Below are positions 28,461 through 37,700 of a DNA stretch of 64,000 bases, in pieces (the first letter of the stretch is position 1; every line of letters begins with the position of its first letter). Source of the DNA: Lysinibacillus odysseyi (GTDB lineage: Bacteria > Bacillota > Bacilli > Bacillales_A > Planococcaceae); contig JABUKB010000008.1 of assembly GCA_014595895.1 (NCBI GenBank), positions 34,214 through 98,213 on the forward strand. Reading direction: 5' to 3'. The notes beneath the pieces were generated by a model. That model worked only from the letters and a program-made list of their open reading frames with translations. It ran no database searches and had not been told where the DNA came from. Both the position numbers and the translations under genes were made by a program.

Positions 28461-29420
28461 ATGCCGTATCAGTACGCTGACTCAAAATTAAAAATCTTCT
28501 CACTAAATTCAAATAACCCACTTGCACAGGAAATTGCAGAGGAAATGGGTGTAGAACTTGGTAAATCATCAGTAAAGCATTTTAGTGATGGAGAAGTGCA
28601 AATTAGTATTGAAGAAAGTATTCGTGGTTGTGACGTATTTATTGTGCAATCAACTTCTGCACCTGTGAATGAACACTTAATGGAGCTATTAATTATGATC
28701 GATGCTGTTAAGCGTGCATCTGCTCGTACAGTAAACGTTGTTATGCCTTACTATGGCTATGCACGTCAAGATCGTAAAGCGAAAGCGCGTGAGCCAATCA
28801 CAGCAAAATTAGTAGCTAATTTGCTTGAAACTGCTGGTGCTACACGTGTAATTGTGTTAGATTTACACGCACCTCAAATCCAAGGTTTCTTTGACATTTT
28901 AATTGACCATTTAGTAGCTGTACCATTACTATCTGATTACTTTAAAACAAAAGGGTTCAATCCGGATGATGTGGTAATTGTATCTCCGGATCATGGTGGC
29001 GTAACACGTGCTCGTAAAATGGCGGAGCGCTTAAAAGCTCCAATCGCTATTATTGATAAACGTCGTCCAAAGCCAAATGTAGCGGAAGTCATGAATATCG
29101 TTGGTAATGTCGAAGGCAAGGTATGTATCCTAATCGATGATATTATTGATACAGCAGGTACAATCACAATCGGTGCGAATGCTTTACTAGAGTCAGGTGC
29201 AAAAGAAGTGTATGCTTGTTGTTCACACCCGGTACTATCAGGTCCTGCTATCGAGCGTATTGAAAACTCAGCAATTAAAGAATTAGTTGTCACAAACACA
29301 ATTCAGTTATGTGAGGAAAAACGCTCGCCAAAAATTAAAGAGCTGTCAGTTGCTGGTTTAATGGCTGATGCGATTTCTCGTGTCTATGAAAACAAATCAG
29401 TAAGTACATTATTTGATTAA
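28461..29420 (+). CDS. prs: Ribose-phosphate pyrophosphokinase
   Basis: A 319-aa PRPP synthetase. It has the F-S-D-G-E-V region near residue 40, the flexible loop Y-G-Y-A-R-Q-D-R-K near residue 97, [11 protein letters not shown] near residue 134, and the PRPP-binding [10 protein letters not shown] near residue 224. It feeds purine, pyrimidine, NAD and histidine synthesis and sits 25 bp after glmU as in Bacillus. AGGAGG precedes ATG 28461. Confidence 0.97.
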   Translation: MPYQYADSKLKIFSLNSNNPLAQEIAEEMGVELGKSSVKHFSDGEVQISIEESIRGCDVFIVQSTSAPVNEHLMELLIMIDAVKRASARTVNVVMPYYGYARQDRKAKAREPITAKLVANLLETAGATRVIVLDLHAPQIQGFFDILIDHLVAVPLLSDYFKTKGFNPDDVVIVSPDHGGVTRARKMAERLKAPIAIIDKRRPKPNVAEVMNIVGNVEGKVCILIDDIIDTAGTITIGANALLESGAKEVYACCSHPVLSGPAIERIENSAIKELVVTNTIQLCEEKRSPKIKELSVAGLMADAISRVYENKSVSTLFD

Positions 29421-29437
29421 TCGTATGATTTAAAAAA

Positions 29438-29479
29438 CGCTTACGTAGAGTGATTTTCACTTTATGTAAGCATTTTTTA
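29438..29479 (+). terminator. Rho-independent terminator after prs
   Basis: GCTTACGTAGAGTGA pairs with CACTTTATGTAAGC around a T-rich loop, followed by ATTTTTTATT. Confidence 0.9.
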
Positions 29480-29589
29480 TTGAAGGAAGCAAAGTGATCT
29501 TTCCTTATATGAACTGATTTTTCGCGGGATAACGATTGCTGTCATGCTTCTTCTTCATACAGGTGACATTTTCTCCCCTTTACACGTAT

Positions 29590-29615
29590 GTTTTAAAAAA
29601 TACCCAAATGGGTAC
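29590..29615 (+). promoter_or_regulatory. Candidate sigma-B promoter of ctc
   Basis: GTTTTA (29590-29595), a 14-bp spacer and GGGTAC (29610-29615) approximate the sigma-B consensus GTTTAA-N12-15-GGGWAW. ctc is the classic sigma-B gene. The -10 is the right arm of a small palindrome TACCC-AAAT-GGGTA. Confidence 0.6.
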
Positions 29616-29658
29616 AGTATTAAGTATTTAAAATTACGGAAAAGGGGACATGAGAACT

Positions 29659-30309
29659 ATGAGTACAGTATTAGAAGCAAAGAAACGTGAAACTGGATCT
29701 CGCTCGATTTTAACCGAAGTCCGGAATAATGGCGGTGTACCAGCCAATGTTTATGGGTACAAAACAGAGGCGACACCAATTACTATTAACGCACAAGAAC
29801 TCGGAAAGGTTTTTCAATCTACGGGACAAAATGGCGTATTTAAATTAGATGTAGATGGTAAAAAAGTGAATGCCGTTGTGAGTGAAGTACAGCGCTGTGC
29901 CTTAAAAGGACATATTAAACATGTTGATTTCCAAGCAATCAATATGAGCGAAGAGCTTGAAGTGGATGTACCGATCACACTTATCGGTGATGCGGTGGGC
30001 GTAAAAGAAGGTGGCGTTTTAAACCAACCGAACTGGGAGCTAAAAATTAAAGTGAAACCATCAGACATTCCAGAATCCATTCAAGTAGATGTATCTTCAT
30101 TAAATGTAGGGGACACACTATCATTAGTAGATGTACGTGATAAGATTGATTTTGAGATTTTAAATGACGATGACTATACATTAGCTACAGTTACACCACC
30201 GACACTCCCAACGGAAGATGTTGATTCAGATGATGCTAATTTAACAGCGGATGATATCGATGCAACAGGTGAAAAATTAGATCCGGAAAGACCAGGTCGA
30301 GAAGATTAG
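29659..30309 (+). CDS. ctc: 50S ribosomal protein L25 / general stress protein Ctc
   Basis: A 216-aa TL5/CTC-type L25 protein. The N-terminal 5S-rRNA-binding domain (L-E-A-K-K-R-E-T-G-S-R-S, then G-G-V-P-A-N-V-Y-G) is followed by the C-terminal beta domain (from about residue 95: D-V-P-I-T-L-I-G-D-A-V-G-V-K-E-G-G) and an acidic tail. ATG 29659 gives the usual M-S-T-V-L-E-A-K start. An ATG three codons earlier (29650) is 3 bases from AAAGGGG, so either could be used. A sigma-B-like promoter lies upstream. Confidence 0.93.
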   Translation: MSTVLEAKKRETGSRSILTEVRNNGGVPANVYGYKTEATPITINAQELGKVFQSTGQNGVFKLDVDGKKVNAVVSEVQRCALKGHIKHVDFQAINMSEELEVDVPITLIGDAVGVKEGGVLNQPNWELKIKVKPSDIPESIQVDVSSLNVGDTLSLVDVRDKIDFEILNDDDYTLATVTPPTLPTEDVDSDDANLTADDIDATGEKLDPERPGRED

Positions 30310-30330
30310 TGGTTACACAACTTTAACAGA

Positions 30331-30358
30331 AGCCATCTCTCAATAGAGATGGCTTTTT
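30331..30358 (+). terminator. Rho-independent terminator after ctc
   Basis: AGCCATCTCT pairs with AGAGATGGCT across a CAAT loop, followed by TTTT. Confidence 0.92.
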
Positions 30359-30423
30359 AAAGTGTTTTTTTACATAACTATGGTAAAATAGAGGACAATT
30401 ATATAAGTAGAAGAGGTTTAACT

Positions 30424-30987
30424 ATGAAATTAATTATTGGTTTAGGGAATCCAGGCAAACCATATGAGCATACGCGTCATAATATTGGCTTTGACGTCAT
30501 TGATTCTTTAGCTGAAAAATGGAATGCACCATTAAATCAGGCAAAATTCAATGGCATGTATGCTAGCGTACATCGCCCGGAAGGTAAAGTCATGTTGGTA
30601 AAGCCATTAACATATATGAACTTATCAGGAGAATGTGTACGCCCGCTTATGGATTATTTTGATATCGATGTAGAAGATATTATCGTGATCTATGATGATT
30701 TGGATTTAGAAACAGGCAAGCTTCGTTTACGTCAAAAAGGAAGTGCTGGCGGGCATAATGGAATTAAGTCATTGATTCAGCACTTAGGTACACAGGAGTT
30801 TAATCGTATTCGCGTAGGAATCAACCGTCCGCCAGCAGGCATGAAAGTTTCTGATTATGTGCTGTCCAAGTTTTCAAAAGACGATCAACCGGCAGTAGAA
30901 ACAGCAATCGAAAAATCATGTGAGGCTGTAGAAGCCGCGTTGACTAAAAATTTTTTAGATGTAATGAACATTTTTAACGGCGCATAA
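30424..30987 (+). CDS. pth: Peptidyl-tRNA hydrolase (SpoVC)
   Basis: A 187-aa enzyme releasing tRNA from stalled peptidyl-t[22 protein letters not shown] at the start includes the catalytic-region Asn and His; Y-M-N-L-S-G, Y-D-D-L-D-L and [11 protein letters not shown] follow. In Bacillus the gene is spoVC. GAAGAGG precedes ATG 30424. Confidence 0.96.
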   Translation: MKLIIGLGNPGKPYEHTRHNIGFDVIDSLAEKWNAPLNQAKFNGMYASVHRPEGKVMLVKPLTYMNLSGECVRPLMDYFDIDVEDIIVIYDDLDLETGKLRLRQKGSAGGHNGIKSLIQHLGTQEFNRIRVGINRPPAGMKVSDYVLSKFSKDDQPAVETAIEKSCEAVEAALTKNFLDVMNIFNGA

Positions 30988-31041
30988 AAAATCCACTGCT
31001 CGTCTATACTTTGAGTACTAACGTATTTGGAGGTGGACGAA

Positions 31042-31269
31042 ATGACGATTCGTTACCGCTGTAGACATTGCGAAACAGAAATGGGCACATTGCCTTTTGA
31101 TGGAGAAGAAACGGTGCGTAAGTTGCATCAGTTTGAGATTGGCGAAGTAGACGATTACATTGAAAAAACCAAAGAGGGCGATACGATTGTACACTCCATT
31201 TGTGAGCATTGTGAAGATTCACTACGACAATTTCCTAATTACTATGCTTTAAAACAATGGTTACAATAA
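31042..31269 (+). CDS. fin: Anti-sigma-F factor Fin (YabK)
   Basis: A 75-aa zinc-ribbon protein with two Cys pairs, C-R-H-C at residues 6-9 and C-E-H-C near residues 57-60. It carries F-E-I-G-E-V-D-D-Y-I typical of Fin. Fin switches the forespore from sigma-F to sigma-G by inhibiting sigma-F. ATG 31042 is preceded by GGAGGTGG; position between pth and mfd is conserved in Bacillus. Confidence 0.93.
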   Translation: MTIRYRCRHCETEMGTLPFDGEETVRKLHQFEIGEVDDYIEKTKEGDTIVHSICEHCEDSLRQFPNYYALKQWLQ

Positions 31270-31284
31270 TCAATAAGCAGTTTT

Positions 31285-31325
31285 GCTTTGGCACAAGCGC
31301 TCGTGTGCCAAGGCTTTTTCCTTTT
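31285..31325 (+). terminator. Rho-independent terminator after fin
   Basis: GC-TTTGGCACA pairs with TGTGCCAA-GGC, followed by TTTTTCCTTTTT. Confidence 0.88.
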
Positions 31326-31348
31326 TAGATTTAGAGAGGGGTTATCAT

Positions 31349-34300
31349 ATGGAAGTATTTCATCAACTATTCTCGCAAGATAAACATATAAATACGCTAT
31401 TACAACAATTTAAATCGCCAGCAGTAGATGGACAGCTAGTGACGGGCTTGACAGGCGGGGCGAGACCAGCCTTTTTGCAAGCTATTTTTCGTGAGATTGA
31501 TCGCCCGATTTATGTTTTGTCACCGAATTTATTGCAGGCTCAAAAACTAGTAGACGATTTAACGTCACTTCTAGGAGAGGAGTATGTATTTTACTATCCG
31601 GCTGATGAATTTATCGCTGCAGATATGACCATTGCCTCGCCGGAGCTACGTGCACAGCGTATTGCAACATTAGACCGCTTAGCGAGCAAGGCAAAGGGGA
31701 TTTATGTGTTGCCGGTGGCCGGTATGCGAAAAAGAATGACACCAGTGGATGTATGGCAATCGCATTTCTTACAAGCTACTGTAGGAGACGAGATTGATAT
31801 AAATGCCTGGCTTACGCAGCTCGTGACAATGGGCTACGTGCGCAACGGGATGGTCACGACCCCAGGGGAATTTGCGCTGCGCGGCGGAATTTTAGATATC
31901 TATCCTCCGTATACAGAGTCTCCAGTGCGTATTGAGTTATTTGATACCGAGATTGATTCGATTCGTACATTCGATGCCGATACACAGCGTTCGATTGAAA
32001 AGTTACAGCAAGTGCGTATTCTACCGGCGACAGAAATTTTACTGTCTCATGAGAACCGCCTTCAAATAGCGCAGCGTCTAGAGATGGCATTAGCTAATAG
32101 TTTGAAAAAGGTTAAAAAACCAGAATTGCAAGAGCTCCTTCTGCAGAATATACAGCACGATATTACGCTGTTAAAAGAGGGACATTTGCCAACGCATATC
32201 AATAAATACGGTTCATTGCTGTTTGAGAAGGAAACATTTTTAGGAGATTACTTCGCTCAGGATGGCGTTGTCATTTTTGATGAGCTAGGACGTATCCAAG
32301 AGGTAATGGAAGCGTGGGAACGTGAGGAAGATGAATGGTTCCTATCGCTGATTGAAGAAGGGAAAATGCTTCATGATGTGAAGCCTTCTTTTGCGTTAAA
32401 AGAAATTTTGGCGCTGCTTAAGCAGCCAAAAGTTTATTTGGCTCTGTTTACCCGTACTTTTGCAGGAGTGAAATTTTCTAAGACAACCAGTTTCTCTTGT
32501 AAGCCCATGCAGCAGTTTCATGGTCAAATAGCGTTACTGCAAAATGAAGCGGAACGCTGGATGGCAGAAAAATTTACCGTGCTGTTTGTTGCAGACGGAG
32601 CAGAACGTTTAGCGCAAATTCAGCGCATGCTTGAAGAATATAATATTCATGTGCAGCTAGGTACACCAAATGAAGCAGGTATTTATTTAGTAGATGGCAG
32701 TATTTCTGCAGGTTTTGAGCTGACCCTGCAACGTATCGCTGTCGTCACAGATGACGAGCTATTCAAGCAGCAGGCAAAGAAAAAGTCACGCCCCCAAAAA
32801 ATGACGAATGCCGAACGAATTAAATCGTATACGGAAATTAAGCAAGGTGACTATGTGGTTCATATTCATCATGGTATCGGGAAATACATGGGGATTGAGA
32901 CGCTGGAAGTAGCAGGCACACATAAGGATTATTTACACATTCGTTACCGGACAGATGATAAATTATACGTACCGGTCGATCAGATTGATTTAATCCAAAA
33001 ATATGTACCCTCAGGTGAAAAAGAACCGAAGCTACATAAGCTAGGCGGCGCAGAGTGGAAAAAGTCAAAAGCAAAAGTATCAGCCGCGGTACAAGATATT
33101 GCGGATGACTTGATTAAATTGTATGCCAAGCGCGAGGCGGAAAAAGGATATGCATTTTCGCCCGATTCAGATGCCCTGCGTTCATTTGAAGAGGCGTTTC
33201 CTTATGAAGAGACAGAGGATCAATTGCGGACGATTATCGAAGTGAAACGAGATATGGAACGCGAACGCCCGATGGACCGCTTAGTATGCGGAGATGTGGG
33301 TTACGGTAAAACGGAAGTGGCTATACGTGCGGCTTTCAAGGCCATTGAAGACGGGAAACAAGTAGCCTTTCTAGTGCCGACAACCATTTTGGCGCAGCAG
33401 CATTTTGAGACCATTCAAGCGCGTTTTGAAGAGCATGCGATTAATGTAGGACTGATGAGTCGTTTCCGCACACGCAAACAGCAACTGGAAACATTGAAAG
33501 GCTTGCGTGAAGGAACAGTCGATATGATCATTGGTACACATCGCATTTTATCAAAAGATGTAGTATATCATGATTTAGGCTTATTAATCGTGGACGAAGA
33601 GCAACGTTTCGGTGTAACACATAAAGAGAAAATTAAGTTGCTTAAGACAAATGTCGATGTGTTGACACTCACAGCGACACCGATCCCGCGTACTTTACAC
33701 ATGTCCATGGTTGGTGTGCGTGACCTGTCTGTCATTGAAACACCACCGCAAAACCGTTTCCCCGTTCAGACATATGTGATGGAGCATAGCGGTGCGCTCA
33801 TTCGCGAGGCGATTGAGCGGGAAATGTCACGCGGCGGACAGACTTTCTATTTATATAATCGTGTAGAAGACATGGCACGCCGAGTGGAAGAGATTCAAGC
33901 CCTTGTCCCAGAGGCGCGGGTTGGATTTGCACATGGTCGGATGACGGAAACAGAATTGGAATCCGTTATTATGAACTTTTTAGAAGGGCAATATGATGTG
34001 TTAGTCACAACCACGATTATCGAAACAGGTGTAGATATTCCGAATGTCAACACACTGATTGTCCATGATGCGGACCGTATGGGCTTATCGCAGCTATATC
34101 AATTGCGCGGACGAGTTGGTCGTTCGAACCGCGTAGCTTATGCATACTTTATGTATCAACGGGACAAAGTACTAACAGAGGTAGCAGAACACAGGCTGCA
34201 GGCGATTAAAGAATTTACGGAACTCGGTTCAGGATTTAAAATCGCGATGCGCGACTTGTCGATTCGCGGGGCAGGGAATTTACTCGGTGCCCAGCAGCAC

Positions 34301-34864
34301 GGCTTTATTGACTCGGTTGGTTTTGATCTGTACTCACAAATGCTGGAAGAGGCAATCGAAGAGCGTCGCAGCGGTGTGAAAAAAGAAGAAAAGCCAGAAG
34401 TAGAAATCCTTTTACAAACAGATGCGTATATTCCGGATGCCTACATTCCAGACGGTTATCAAAAGATTCAAATGTATAAGCGTATTAAAGGGATGGAACG
34501 CGCAGAAGATTATTTTGAAATCATCGATGAAATGCAGGACCGCTTTGGCGACCTACCGGTAGAAACAGAACGCTTAATGCGTATAGGACGTATGCGTGTA
34601 TGGGCGTTAGAGGCAGGCATCGTGTCGATTAAAGAAAAACAAAGCAAAATTACTATTCAGTTTTCACCAGAAGGAACAATGGGTGTCGATGGGGCGAAAA
34701 TCGTTTCCGAGTCGATGCAGTTTGAAAGAGCAATTGGCTTTAGTATGGACGGGACCGCTTTAGGACTCGTGATTGATATGAAGCGCTGCACAAAGCACTC
34801 GCCTTTTGATGTACTGGAGAAAATGATACAAATTGCTGTGGCAGCGAAAAAGGCAGCCGCCTAG
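31349..34864 (+). CDS. mfd: Transcription-repair coupling factor Mfd
   Basis: A 1171-aa SF2 translocase that removes stalled RNA polymerase and recruits UvrAB. Order: UvrB-like N-terminal modules (about 1-400), the RNAP-interacting domain starting near K-Q-G-D-Y-V-V-H-I-H-H-G-I-G (about 500), and helicase Walker A G-D-V-G-Y-G-K-T-E near 648. Then D-E-E-Q-R-F-G-V near 749, G-R-V-G-R-S-N motif VI near 923, and the C-terminal TRCF domain. ATG 31349 follows GAGAGGGG; upstream in-frame codons have no family match. Confidence 0.97.
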   Translation: MEVFHQLFSQDKHINTLLQQFKSPAVDGQLVTGLTGGARPAFLQAIFREIDRPIYVLSPNLLQAQKLVDDLTSLLGEEYVFYYPADEFIAADMTIASPELRAQRIATLDRLASKAKGIYVLPVAGMRKRMTPVDVWQSHFLQATVGDEIDINAWLTQLVTMGYVRNGMVTTPGEFALRGGILDIYPPYTESPVRIELFDTEIDSIRTFDADTQRSIEKLQQVRILPATEILLSHENRLQIAQRLEMALANSLKKVKKPELQELLLQNIQHDITLLKEGHLPTHINKYGSLLFEKETFLGDYFAQDGVVIFDELGRIQEVMEAWEREEDEWFLSLIEEGKMLHDVKPSFALKEILALLKQPKVYLALFTRTFAGVKFSKTTSFSCKPMQQFHGQIALLQNEAERWMAEKFTVLFVADGAERLAQIQRMLEEYNIHVQLGTPNEAGIYLVDGSISAGFELTLQRIAVVTDDELFKQQAKKKSRPQKMTNAERIKSYTEIKQGDYVVHIHHGIGKYMGIETLEVAGTHKDYLHIRYRTDDKLYVPVDQIDLIQKYVPSGEKEPKLHKLGGAEWKKSKAKVSAAVQDIADDLIKLYAKREAEKGYAFSPDSDALRSFEEAFPYEETEDQLRTIIEVKRDMERERPMDRLVCGDVGYGKTEVAIRAAFKAIEDGKQVAFLVPTTILAQQHFETIQARFEEHAINVGLMSRFRTRKQQLETLKGLREGTVDMIIGTHRILSKDVVYHDLGLLIVDEEQRFGVTHKEKIKLLKTNVDVLTLTATPIPRTLHMSMVGVRDLSVIETPPQNRFPVQTYVMEHSGALIREAIEREMSRGGQTFYLYNRVEDMARRVEEIQALVPEARVGFAHGRMTETELESVIMNFLEGQYDVLVTTTIIETGVDIPNVNTLIVHDADRMGLSQLYQLRGRVGRSNRVAYAYFMYQRDKVLTEVAEHRLQAIKEFTELGSGFKIAMRDLSIRGAGNLLGAQQHGFIDSVGFDLYSQMLEEAIEERRSGVKKEEKPEVEILLQTDAYIPDAYIPDGYQKIQMYKRIKGMERAEDYFEIIDEMQDRFGDLPVETERLMRIGRMRVWALEAGIVSIKEKQSKITIQFSPEGTMGVDGAKIVSESMQFERAIGFSMDGTALGLVIDMKRCTKHSPFDVLEKMIQIAVAAKKAAA

Positions 34865-34879
34865 CATACAATAGCGGTT

Positions 34880-34911
34880 AGTGAGGGCTTGGTCCTCACT
34901 GATTGTTTGTT
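34880..34911 (+). terminator. Hairpin after mfd
   Basis: AGTGAGG pairs with CCTCACT around GCTTGGT and is followed by GATTGTTTGTT, a weak T-rich tail. Confidence 0.6.
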
Positions 34912-34928
34912 CATGGGAGATAAATAGT

Positions 34929-34968
34929 AAAAGGCAGATGATTAAAAAATTTTAGTCATCTGCCTTTT
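34929..34968. terminator. Bidirectional terminator between mfd and the convergent 103-aa gene
   Basis: A perfect 13-bp stem AAAAGGCAGATGA/TCATCTGCCTTTT works as a terminator in both directions because its outer arm is A/T-rich. It ends 8 bp from the convergent stop codon. Confidence 0.9.
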
Positions 34969-34976
34969 ACTCATAG

Positions 34977-35288
34977 TTAGATTGGAATCGCTGCACTATA
35001 GTGTACCCCATCTTTATAATTTAATTGTCTAAGTAGGTCTTCATTAGCTGAATGCTCTAAGCTTTTTTCAAGAAACTCTTTCTCTTTTGTAGATGAAGTA
35101 CTGACCATATCTCGCAGGCCATTTTCTTTCTCTAAGTAGCGTGTAAAAATGCCTCTTTCTACATCCGTCACAAACCGAGCACGGATTTCGGAGGCTTTCG
35201 GATTGTGATAGTAGGCTAAATGTTCACCCGCATAATATTGAGGTTGGCGGTATGCGTCAATATTTGTAGCAATAGATTGTACCCTCAT
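34977..35288 (-). CDS. Hypothetical protein, divergent from spoVT
   Basis: A 103-aa soluble protein I do not recognise. It is rich in Tyr, Glu and Arg, with a Q-P-Q-Y-Y-A-G-E-H-L-A-Y-Y-H segment at residues 15-28, a charged middle (R-A-R-F-V-T-D-V-E-R-G-I-F) and an S-T-S-S-T-K-E-K-E stretch. There is no signal peptide, membrane segment or Cys. A good GAGGTGAG site precedes the ATG at 35288, and a perfect terminator closes it, so it is very likely a real gene. It is not in this position in Bacillus subtilis. Its divergent position from forespore gene spoVT makes a sporulation link possible but unproven. Confidence 0.7.
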   Translation of the reverse strand: MRVQSIATNIDAYRQPQYYAGEHLAYYHNPKASEIRARFVTDVERGIFTRYLEKENGLRDMVSTSSTKEKEFLEKSLEHSANEDLLRQLNYKDGVHYSAAIPI

Positions 35289-35393
35289 TTATTCTCACCT
35301 CTTTTTTCCCTTTTCTTATCCCTTACCCGTTCATATTAAAAAATATGCTTGTTTTCCCCCTAATTCATCAAAATAAGTCTTTTTGCCTGTAGC

Positions 35394-35423
35394 CGTATAT
35401 TATTGTCGAATATGCACCATACT
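35394..35423 (+). promoter_or_regulatory. Sigma-G promoter of spoVT, with an internal Spo0A-like heptamer
   Basis: CGTATA (35394-35399), 17-bp spacer and CATACTA (35417-35423, exact sigma-G -10). spoVT is a sigma-G gene in Bacillus subtilis. A perfect TGTCGAA lies within the spacer at 35403-35409. Confidence 0.65.
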
Positions 35424-35465
35424 ATTTGGAAATGGAGCGAATTTGATGGAAAGTGAGGTAGCAAT

Positions 35466-36002
35466 ATGAAAGCTACAGGAATCGTTCGTCGTATTGATGA
35501 TTTAGGACGTATTGTTATTCCAAAAGAAATACGCCGAACTTTACGAATTAGAGAAGGAGACCCCCTTGAAATATTTACAGCTCGTGAAGGTGAAGTCATT
35601 TTAAAGAAATATTCGCCACTGAATGATTTAAGCGAATTTGCTACAGAGTATGTTGCTGCGCTCCATGAATCGCTTGGGCTACCAGTATTATTGAGTGACC
35701 GTGATGAAATACTGGCTTCTGCCGGAGTCACTAAAAAGGCGTATGAACATGGTCGATTATCGACATTTGCAGAAACAGTGATGGCTGAAAGGCGTCTAGT
35801 ATTACAACAACAGTCAAATGTCTTGGAAATCGTCAATGGTCAATTTGAAGAAGTGACATCCTATTGTATCGCGCCCATTATTTCAAGTGGGGATGTTTTA
35901 GGTGCTATATACGTATGGTCGACAGAGGGTCTTATTGGCGCTGTCGAACAGAAAAGTGCCGAAATTGGTGCGCTCTTTTTAGCCAAGCAAATGGAAAGCT
36001 GA
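35466..36002 (+). CDS. spoVT: Stage V sporulation protein T
   Basis: A 178-aa forespore transcription factor. Residues 1-50 are an AbrB-type swapped-hairpin domain (MKATGIVRRIDDLGRIVIP then K-E-I-R-R-T-L-R-I-R-E-G-D). The remainder is a GAF-like sensor domain (S-D-R-D-E-I-L-A-S-A-G, then C-I-A-P-I-I-S-S-G-D-V-L-G-A). It modulates sigma-G genes. ATG 35466 follows GTGAGGTAG. Confidence 0.97.
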   Translation: MKATGIVRRIDDLGRIVIPKEIRRTLRIREGDPLEIFTAREGEVILKKYSPLNDLSEFATEYVAALHESLGLPVLLSDRDEILASAGVTKKAYEHGRLSTFAETVMAERRLVLQQQSNVLEIVNGQFEEVTSYCIAPIISSGDVLGAIYVWSTEGLIGAVEQKSAEIGALFLAKQMES

Positions 36003-36012
36003 ATAAAACAAG

Positions 36013-36046
36013 AAACGCTCTTTTCAAAAAGAAGAGCGTTTTTTTA
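36013..36046 (+). terminator. Rho-independent terminator after spoVT
   Basis: AACGCTCTT pairs with AAGAGCGTT, followed by TTTTT. Confidence 0.92.
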
Positions 36047-36101
36047 ATGCTGGCATTTCATGCTATAATTTAGCTATTGCAGCGAAGAGGAAGGATTCAA
36101 T

Positions 36102-37691
36102 ATGTCATCGCAATTTAGTATGAAAAGTTATATGAAAGGTGCTCTTTTATTAACGGTTGCGGCACTTATTGTCAAAGTGCTAAGTGCTGTCTACCGAGTC
36201 CCTTTCCAAAATATGGTAGGGGATCAAGGGTTTTACGTCTATCAACAAGTATATCCCTTTATTGCCATTTTTGTGACATGGACAGCAGGTGGGGTGGCTG
36301 TGGCTGTGTCAAAGCTATTGGCAGATACAGATAATATAGAGCGGCAAAATGGCATTGCCAAAGTGGTTTTTCAATATTTAACGATGCTGTCTTTCATATT
36401 TTTTAGCGTGTTATTTTTTGGTGCGGATAGACTCGCCCAGTGGATGGGTGATACAAACCTGGCACCGCTATTACGTACAGGCTCCTTTGTGACGCTCTTT
36501 ATGCCTATATTGGCCGTGATGAAAGGGCGATTTCAGGCGCGTGCAATGATGAAGCCAGTAGCGTATGCACAAGTGTTTGAACAGACTGTCCGTGTAACTG
36601 TGATTTTAGTCGGTACGGTGATTGTAATAGGAATAGCCTCACAACCCGTCTATGCAGCGGGGAATATGGCTGTTTTAGGGACCGTCATTGGAGAGCTGAC
36701 AGGTGTTATCTTGTTACTCTGGTATATGAAAAAAAAGAAGCTGCTATTCGGTACGGCAGAAATATTGCCGAAATGGCCTATTATTAAAGAGATTACGATT
36801 TTTAGTTTAAGTGTCAGCATGAGCAGTTTGCTGTTATTAACATTTCAGCTTGTCGATTCCTTTACGATTTTTTCGATGTTACTCGAATCCGGAATACCGG
36901 TGGTTGAAGCAATGGAGACGAAAGGAGTGTATGACCGGGGACAACCGCTTGTGCAGCTTGGGGTAGTTATTGCCTCTTCCTTTTCACTAGCCATTGTGCC
37001 GTTAGTCGCGTATAAATCCAAAAAATCGGTCAGCAGTGAATTTCCATATATTCAATTAACATACCGTGCTTCTCTGATCTTTGGTGTTGCCGCGTCACTC
37101 GGCTTAATATTAGTAATGCCATATATTAATACGTTATTATTTAAAACAGACTCGCTGACGCTTGTCTTAATATTATATGTAATGCAGATCATTCCGTTAT
37201 CGATTGTTTTAACATTTACAGCGATTCTGCAAGGATATGGGAAGCTGAAGATGCCCTCTTTATTTTTAATGAGTGCGTTCGTTATAAAACTCATAGGGAA
37301 TACAGTACTCGTACCGCTATTAGGCGTATTAGGGGCTGCTATTGCAAGCAATACGGGGCTGCTTGTTTGTGCAGCAGCGTTACTTTTGTATATAAAAAAG
37401 ATAAAAGGCATTCGTCTAGCTGAGGGTGTTTTTTACCGTCAATTGGCAGGGGCAAGTGTGGCTATGATTGTTGTATTAGAGACAGCAGCGATTATCATGC
37501 GTCTAGTGCTTGGGTATGAAGCAGGGCGTATGGAATCCATGCTTTATAGCGCCGTGCTTATTGTGATAGGTGCCACTACATTTATAACGGCTATTGCCAA
37601 AATGAAATTATTAAGTGAACGGGAATGGTTTATCATTCCTCTTGGTCGTAGAATGGCCGCATATCAATTATGGTTAAATAACAAGAAGTAG
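36102..37691 (+). CDS. yabM: MOP-superfamily polysaccharide/lipid flippase-like protein (YabM, SpoVB family)
   Basis: A 529-aa membrane protein with about 14 hydrophobic segments, of the SpoVB/MurJ-like oligosaccharide exporter group. The start S-Y-M-K-G-A-L-L-L-T-V-A-A and V-Y-R-V-P-F-Q-N-M-V-G-D-Q-G are typical. It likely flips a lipid-linked envelope precursor; the substrate is unknown. AGGAAGGA precedes ATG 36102. yabN starts 9 bp after its stop. Confidence 0.9.
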   Translation: MSSQFSMKSYMKGALLLTVAALIVKVLSAVYRVPFQNMVGDQGFYVYQQVYPFIAIFVTWTAGGVAVAVSKLLADTDNIERQNGIAKVVFQYLTMLSFIFFSVLFFGADRLAQWMGDTNLAPLLRTGSFVTLFMPILAVMKGRFQARAMMKPVAYAQVFEQTVRVTVILVGTVIVIGIASQPVYAAGNMAVLGTVIGELTGVILLLWYMKKKKLLFGTAEILPKWPIIKEITIFSLSVSMSSLLLLTFQLVDSFTIFSMLLESGIPVVEAMETKGVYDRGQPLVQLGVVIASSFSLAIVPLVAYKSKKSVSSEFPYIQLTYRASLIFGVAASLGLILVMPYINTLLFKTDSLTLVLILYVMQIIPLSIVLTFTAILQGYGKLKMPSLFLMSAFVIKLIGNTVLVPLLGVLGAAIASNTGLLVCAAALLLYIKKIKGIRLAEGVFYRQLAGASVAMIVVLETAAIIMRLVLGYEAGRMESMLYSAVLIVIGATTFITAIAKMKLLSEREWFIIPLGRRMAAYQLWLNNKK

Positions 37692-37700
37692 GTGTTCAGA

